From an uncultured Lachnospiraceae bacterium (GTDB lineage Bacteria > Bacillota > Clostridia > Lachnospirales > Lachnospiraceae): a stretch of DNA of 34,370 nucleotides. A model generated the notes under the pieces. It was not told the origin of the DNA. It searched no databases and worked only from the letters and a program-made list of their open reading frames with translations. Location: NCBI GenBank assembly GCA_947566645.1, contig CANOKL010000045.1, positions 1 to 34,370 of the forward strand, in the 5' to 3' direction. Made by a program: the position numbers and the translations under genes. Shown piece after piece: positions 31,216 through 34,370 of this stretch (within the stretch, counting starts at the first letter, position 1; each line of letters starts with the position of its first letter).

Positions 31216-32406
31216 ATGAAAGGGAAATATCACAATGATGTAAATAAAGACCGTCTTCTGGATTCCTTTCTACAGCTGACGGAGATTGATTCGGAATCTT
31301 TTTATGAGAGGGACATGGCAGATTATCTGAAAGGGGAGCTGGGCAGTCTTGGAATCCGTGTCCATGAAGACAGCGCCGGGGAACGGCTTGGGGAAATCTG
31401 TGAGAAATCCCTTAAGAAGGAGGGAAATCCTGCCGGGAATCTATGGGCTTTTATGCCCGGCAATATGGATAGCCGTGAGGAAAATGAAAAGAGGGCTTTG
31501 TTGTTCTGCGCCCATATGGACACTGTCAGTCCGGGGAGAGGGAAGAAAGCCTGTGTGCAGGAAGACGGCAGGATTACTTCTGACGGTACAACGGTGCTGG
31601 GGGCGGACGACCTGGCGGGGATTGCAGAGATTCTGGAGGTTCTGCATATTTTAGAGGAGACAGACGCAGTGCATCCGGATATTGAGATTCTGTTTACGGC
31701 AGCGGAGGAACCCTACTGTCAGGGCAGCCGTCTCTTTGACTTCGGGAATTTTCATTCAAAGACAGCCTGTATACTGGATATGAGCGGGGAAGTGGGGACA
31801 GTGGCTCTTGCGGCGCCGTGCATCTATTCCCTCTATATATGGATTCACGGAAAGAGCGCCCATGCGGGGTTCTGTCCAGAGGAGGGAGTACATGCAATCC
31901 ACATTGCGGCGAAGGCAGTTTCCATCCTGCCCTATGGACGTGTGGAGGAGGATACTACGCTGAATCTTGGCATGATCGAAGGCGGGAGCGGAAAGAATAT
32001 TGTTCCAGACGAGGTGTATCTGACAGGGGAGATCCGGAGTATGGATTCTGAAAAAGCAGAATACTGGGCAGGCAGAGTACGGGAAACATTTGAAAAATGC
32101 GCAGAAGAAGCAGGCGGAAGGGTGGATTTTCTCGCAGAGAAGGAATTCGACGCCTACCGGGTAAAGAAGGATTCTTATACTCCCCGGATGTTAAAAAAGG
32201 CGGCAGGCCGCCTGGGAGTGAAGATGAGATTTGTGGAAACCTTTGGAGGCAGCGATAATAACCACTTCCATTCCAACGGGATTGAGGGAGTTGTGCTGGC
32301 AAATGCCATGGAGGAGGTCCACACGGTCCGCGAATATACCGACTTAAGTCAGATGGCAGTCTGTGTAGAACTGCTGCTGGAGCTGATACGGGCAGTGACA
32401 GAATAA
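31216..32406 (+). CDS. M20-family metallopeptidase, PepT-like
   Basis: This zinc aminopeptidase-type enzyme probably trims tri- or dipeptides in the cytosol. The 396-residue protein has the metal ligands in order: His in LFCAHMDTVSPG, bridging Asp in VLGADDLAGIAEIL, catalytic Glu-Glu in LFTAAEEPYCQG, Asp in CILDMSGEVG and His near the end in EEVHTVREY. A dimerisation insert (about 200-310, starting WIHGKSAHAGFCPEEG) is complete. AAGGAG lies nine bases before ATG 31216. It closes the operon that began with the HipA-like kinase; a family A repeat follows. Confidence 0.9.
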   Translation: MKGKYHNDVNKDRLLDSFLQLTEIDSESFYERDMADYLKGELGSLGIRVHEDSAGERLGEICEKSLKKEGNPAGNLWAFMPGNMDSREENEKRALLFCAHMDTVSPGRGKKACVQEDGRITSDGTTVLGADDLAGIAEILEVLHILEETDAVHPDIEILFTAAEEPYCQGSRLFDFGNFHSKTACILDMSGEVGTVALAAPCIYSLYIWIHGKSAHAGFCPEEGVHAIHIAAKAVSILPYGRVEEDTTLNLGMIEGGSGKNIVPDEVYLTGEIRSMDSEKAEYWAGRVRETFEKCAEEAGGRVDFLAEKEFDAYRVKKDSYTPRMLKKAAGRLGVKMRFVETFGGSDNNHFHSNGIEGVVLANAMEEVHTVREYTDLSQMAVCVELLLELIRAVTE

Positions 32407-32408
32407 AT

Positions 32409-32476
32409 CAAGGGGTCATGTTTTTTCATGCAAGCATGAAACGCATGACCTTTTGACGCTTGTATCATATTATATG
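32409..32476 (+). repeat. Dispersed hairpin repeat, family A, copy 2
   Basis: Hairpin GGTCATG..TTTCATGC/GCATGAAA..CATGACC is followed by CTTTTGACGCTTGTATCAT, the conserved asymmetric arm. The arm runs into the end of the convergent C39-like gene and contains its stop codon. It can also serve as a terminator for the M20 gene. Confidence 0.8.
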
Positions 32477-33090
32477 AAATATTCAATTGTCTTTTCTGCA
32501 GTCAGTTTTGTCTTTTTATTGAAGAGGAGTACGGCTTCCCTGTATTCTGTCTCCCCGAGCGCATAGAGTTCATGGCTTTCCCGGTTAAAACAGGAAAGAG
32601 GGACGATCCGGTTATAGGTAAAAGGGTGTGAGGATGTGACGATGATGTCCGTCTGCTCAAAGTCTTCTGTCTGATAATAGGGGTCGAACATCAGGATGTT
32701 CCCGTCCTTTTCACCAGTCAGCAGGACATAGTGTGCAATTTCATAGTAGAGCCTTACAACCGCTGCGCCGCCCCGGTGCAGGGCATCCACGATTTCCCCG
32801 TTCTGTGTTATGACGACTCGTCTGCCGGCGAGGTAGGAGCTTGACACGGCAAGCTTTCCGGTATTGCCAAAACCGTCAAGCCAGTTACTTAAAAACATCA
32901 TAGCGGTACAGGAGGTTCCGCTTTTTCCGGGAGAGCCTTCCAGGCCATAGCAGTCCAGACAGTAGAGCATAATATTGCGGACTACCTCCGGCGGGATTTC
33001 CTCCCGTTCAAATAAATAGTTGACGGCATTGAGCATGGAGGTGGGGCCGCAGTCGTATTCCGTGAGCTGATAGTGCAATGGATTTTTCAT
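32470..33090 (-). CDS. C39-like cysteine peptidase family protein
   Basis: The 206-residue protein has the papain-like C39 fold signature. The nucleophile Cys is in TEYDCGPTSMLNAVNYL (near residue 13), with a His in EIAHYVLLTGEKDG and an Asp in MFDPYYQ, in the right order for a triad. C39 domains usually cleave double-glycine leader peptides of bacteriocins when part of ABC exporters. Here the domain stands alone, with no exporter or precursor peptide gene seen. ATG 33090 has AAAGGAG eight bases upstream; the longer frame open to 33303 runs through a hairpin repeat and is rejected. Two same-orientation copies of the family A repeat flank the gene, and the downstream one contains its stop. Confidence 0.8.
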   Translation of the reverse strand: MKNPLHYQLTEYDCGPTSMLNAVNYLFEREEIPPEVVRNIMLYCLDCYGLEGSPGKSGTSCTAMMFLSNWLDGFGNTGKLAVSSSYLAGRRVVITQNGEIVDALHRGGAAVVRLYYEIAHYVLLTGEKDGNILMFDPYYQTEDFEQTDIIVTSSHPFTYNRIVPLSCFNRESHELYALGETEYREAVLLFNKKTKLTAEKTIEYFI

Positions 33091-33124
33091 GTCAGGTTCT
33101 CCTTTGTTCTTCGGTGTTTTACGC

Positions 33125-33192
33125 GTCCTGGGGTCGTGCGTTTCATGCAGGCATGGAACACAGGATCCTTTTGACGTTTGTATCATTATATC
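33125..33192 (+). repeat. Dispersed hairpin repeat, family A, copy 3
   Basis: GGGGTCGTGCGTTTCATGC followed by GCATGGAACACAGGATC forms a decayed hairpin, then CTTTTGACGTTTGTATCAT matches the arm of copy 2 with one difference. It lies 35 bases upstream of the C39-like gene start, in the same orientation as copy 2. Confidence 0.75.
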
Positions 33193-33231
33193 CATACAGG
33201 ACAGGAGTGTCAAGATTTTTGAAAAATGGTA

Positions 33232-33260
33232 TTGACAAATGAAAAGTGTGCTGATAATAT
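33232..33260 (+). promoter_or_regulatory. Promoter of cysK
   Basis: TTGACA at 33232-33237, a 17-base spacer and TAATAT at 33255-33260 lie 62 bases before the cysK start. A weak AATACTAGGCAATAGGAA stretch (33292-33309) near the ribosome site may be a regulator half-site. Confidence 0.65.
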
Positions 33261-33321
33261 AAAAACACATAAAGTACATAAAACATATATAAATACTAGG
33301 CAATAGGAAGGGAGAATTTTT

Positions 33322-34251
33322 ATGAAAGTATATGAAAGAATTACAGATCTGATCGGTGGGACTCCGCTTTTGAAGCTCACGAATTATATTGCGGGAGAGA
33401 AGCTGGATGCCGAGATTTACGGAAAGCTGGAGTATTTTAACCCCGCCGGGAGTGTCAAGGACCGGATTGCAAAAGCCATGATTGACGAAGCGGAAGAAAA
33501 AGGAATTCTAAAGCCGGGCTCTGTGATTATTGAGCCGACCAGCGGAAACACGGGAATCGGTCTCGCATCAGTGGCGGCTGCAAGAGGGTACCGGATCATT
33601 CTCACCATGCCGGAGACTATGAGTATTGAAAGACGCAACCTGTTAAAAGCATATGGCGCAGAGCTTGTGCTTACAGACGGAACAAAGGGAATGAAGGGAG
33701 CCATTGCCAGGGCGCAGGAGCTTGCAGACGAGACGCCGGACAGCTTTATCCCAAGCCAGTTTACCAATACGGCAAACCCTGCGACCCACAGGAGTACGAC
33801 AGGTCCGGAGATTTGGGAGGATACAGACGGAAAGGTGGATATTTTTGTGGCAGGTGTAGGTACAGGTGGCACAGTATCCGGTGTGGGCGAATATCTGAAG
33901 AGCCAGAACCCGGAGGTGAAGGTCGTAGCTGTAGAACCTGCAGGTTCCCCGGTTCTTTCAAAAGGGACCCCGGGACCTCACAAGATCCAGGGGATCGGCG
34001 CCGGATTTGTACCGGACACATTGAACACCAGCGTTTATGACGAGGTGATTGCTGTAAAGAATGAGGATGCATTTGAAACCGGAAGGGCTCTTGCCAGAAA
34101 GGAAGGGGTTCTTGTAGGAATTTCCTCAGGAGCCGCGGTATATGCGGCATCAGAGCTTGCAAAGCGGCCGGAAAATAAAGGAAAGATTATCGTGGCACTT
34201 CTTCCGGATACAGGAGAGAGGTATCTGTCCACACCGATGTTTGACGAATAA
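33322..34251 (+). CDS. cysK: Cysteine synthase A (O-acetylserine sulfhydrylase)
   Basis: This PLP enzyme makes L-cysteine from O-acetylserine and sulfide. The 309-residue protein has the family N-terminus ITDLIGGTPLLKLTNY and the PLP Lys in NPAGSVKDRIAKAMI (about residue 45). The substrate loop is PTSGNTGIGLA, the phosphate-binding loop GVGTGGTVSGVGEYL, and the Ser that contacts the PLP nitrogen is in GISSGAAVYAA. AGGGAG lies close before the ATG. It supplies the substrate of the cysteine desulfurase at 5211, though it is encoded far away. A GGGGACGGGG palindrome follows the gene. Confidence 0.96.
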   Translation: MKVYERITDLIGGTPLLKLTNYIAGEKLDAEIYGKLEYFNPAGSVKDRIAKAMIDEAEEKGILKPGSVIIEPTSGNTGIGLASVAAARGYRIILTMPETMSIERRNLLKAYGAELVLTDGTKGMKGAIARAQELADETPDSFIPSQFTNTANPATHRSTTGPEIWEDTDGKVDIFVAGVGTGGTVSGVGEYLKSQNPEVKVVAVEPAGSPVLSKGTPGPHKIQGIGAGFVPDTLNTSVYDEVIAVKNEDAFETGRALARKEGVLVGISSGAAVYAASELAKRPENKGKIIVALLPDTGERYLSTPMFDE

Positions 34252-34256
34252 TGCAG

Positions 34257-34294
34257 TTGGGGACGGGGCCATTTTATAAATTACCCCTCCCCCA
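34257..34294. repeat. GGGGACGGGG palindrome, copy 2 (imperfect)
   Basis: TTGGGGACGGGG then an AT-rich centre and ACCCCTCCCCC form an imperfect hairpin just after cysK. It shares the TGGGGACGGGG core and 3'-of-gene position with the perfect palindrome at 16731. The remaining 76 bases of the window show no gene. Confidence 0.6.
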
Positions 34295-34370
34295 CAGCAT
34301 TAAGATAATAAAATAATAAATAAAACGCACATTGTTCAGCTCCAAGATAAACAGCAGGGTTATACCCTCC

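Noticed and set aside
32409..33192. Integron-type gene cassette with attC sites
   Set aside because: The repeat-gene-repeat layout with the stop inside the repeat recalls attC, but the RYYYAAC/GTTRRRY core boxes were not found and no integrase is in the window.
33091..33303. 71-residue N-terminal extension of the C39-like peptidase
   Set aside because: It passes through the family A repeat and the cysK promoter region; AAAGGAG eight bases before the internal ATG fixes the start at 33090.
33192..33321. T-box or other riboswitch leader before cysK
   Set aside because: The leader after the promoter is only about 55 bases and lacks a T-box sequence or terminator hairpin.
1..34370. CRISPR array, tRNA or rRNA genes, prophage
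   Set aside because: No regularly spaced repeats, tRNA-like cloverleaf ends, rRNA sequence or phage structural proteins were seen by eye on either strand.

Overview
The window looks like a chromosomal segment from a Gram-positive anaerobe of the Clostridia, most likely Lachnospiraceae (a relative of Dorea, Blautia or Mediterraneibacter; genus not determinable by eye). The grounds are strong AGGAGG-type ribosome sites, a SpoIIM-like and a SpoVB-like protein, the iscR/iscS/iscU/mnmA cluster, a DUF362 ferredoxin protein, a BceRS-BceAB type module and moderate GC content. No rRNA, tRNA, CRISPR array, transposase or phage structural gene was seen. Function calls come from recognising motifs in translated reading frames; no database search was run.

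Layout. 1-3200: rny (RNase Y), an ADP-ribose pyrophosphatase-type Nudix gene and a SpoIIM-like membrane protein, then a convergent SpoVB-like flippase (minus). 4587-8775: an Rrf2 regulator, cysteine desulfurase, IscU-type scaffold, mnmA and a PHP phosphoesterase, which look like one sulfur-trafficking/tRNA-thiolation operon. 8812-16720: glycolysis (gap, pgk, tpiA, gpmI). Between tpiA and gpmI lie a doubly degenerate receiver-GGDEF protein, a DUF362 ferredoxin protein and an alpha/beta hydrolase. 16784-22606: a Bce-type peptide-antibiotic sensing and resistance module (response regulator, intramembrane-sensing kinase, ABC ATPase, large FtsX-type permease), split by a divergent MerR-TipAS-like regulator. 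22741-24468: HAD phosphatase and a membrane-anchored SGNH hydrolase.

24449-32406 is accessory in character. A minus-strand pair (DUF2971, Nudix) faces away from a tight seven-gene plus-strand run: HipA-like kinase, unrecognised small protein, AAA ATPase with C-terminal PD-(D/E)XK nuclease, a HAM1/RdgB-like NTP pyrophosphatase fused to a GNAT acetyltransferase, a VOC protein, a DUF4869 protein and an M20 peptidase. The first three are the best candidate for an undescribed system (toxin-antitoxin or defence-like); this is inference. 32470-34251: a C39-like cysteine peptidase gene flanked by two same-orientation copies of a hairpin repeat, then cysK.

Three families of palindromic repeat occur between genes. 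One (three copies: 2929-3000, 32409-32476, 33125-33192) has a hairpin plus a conserved asymmetric arm, and that arm supplies the Ile-stop end of two unrelated genes. Another (16731-16764, 34257-34294) resembles REP-type GGGGACGGGG palindromes. The third is a single 108-base near-perfect palindrome (3023-3130) between convergent genes.
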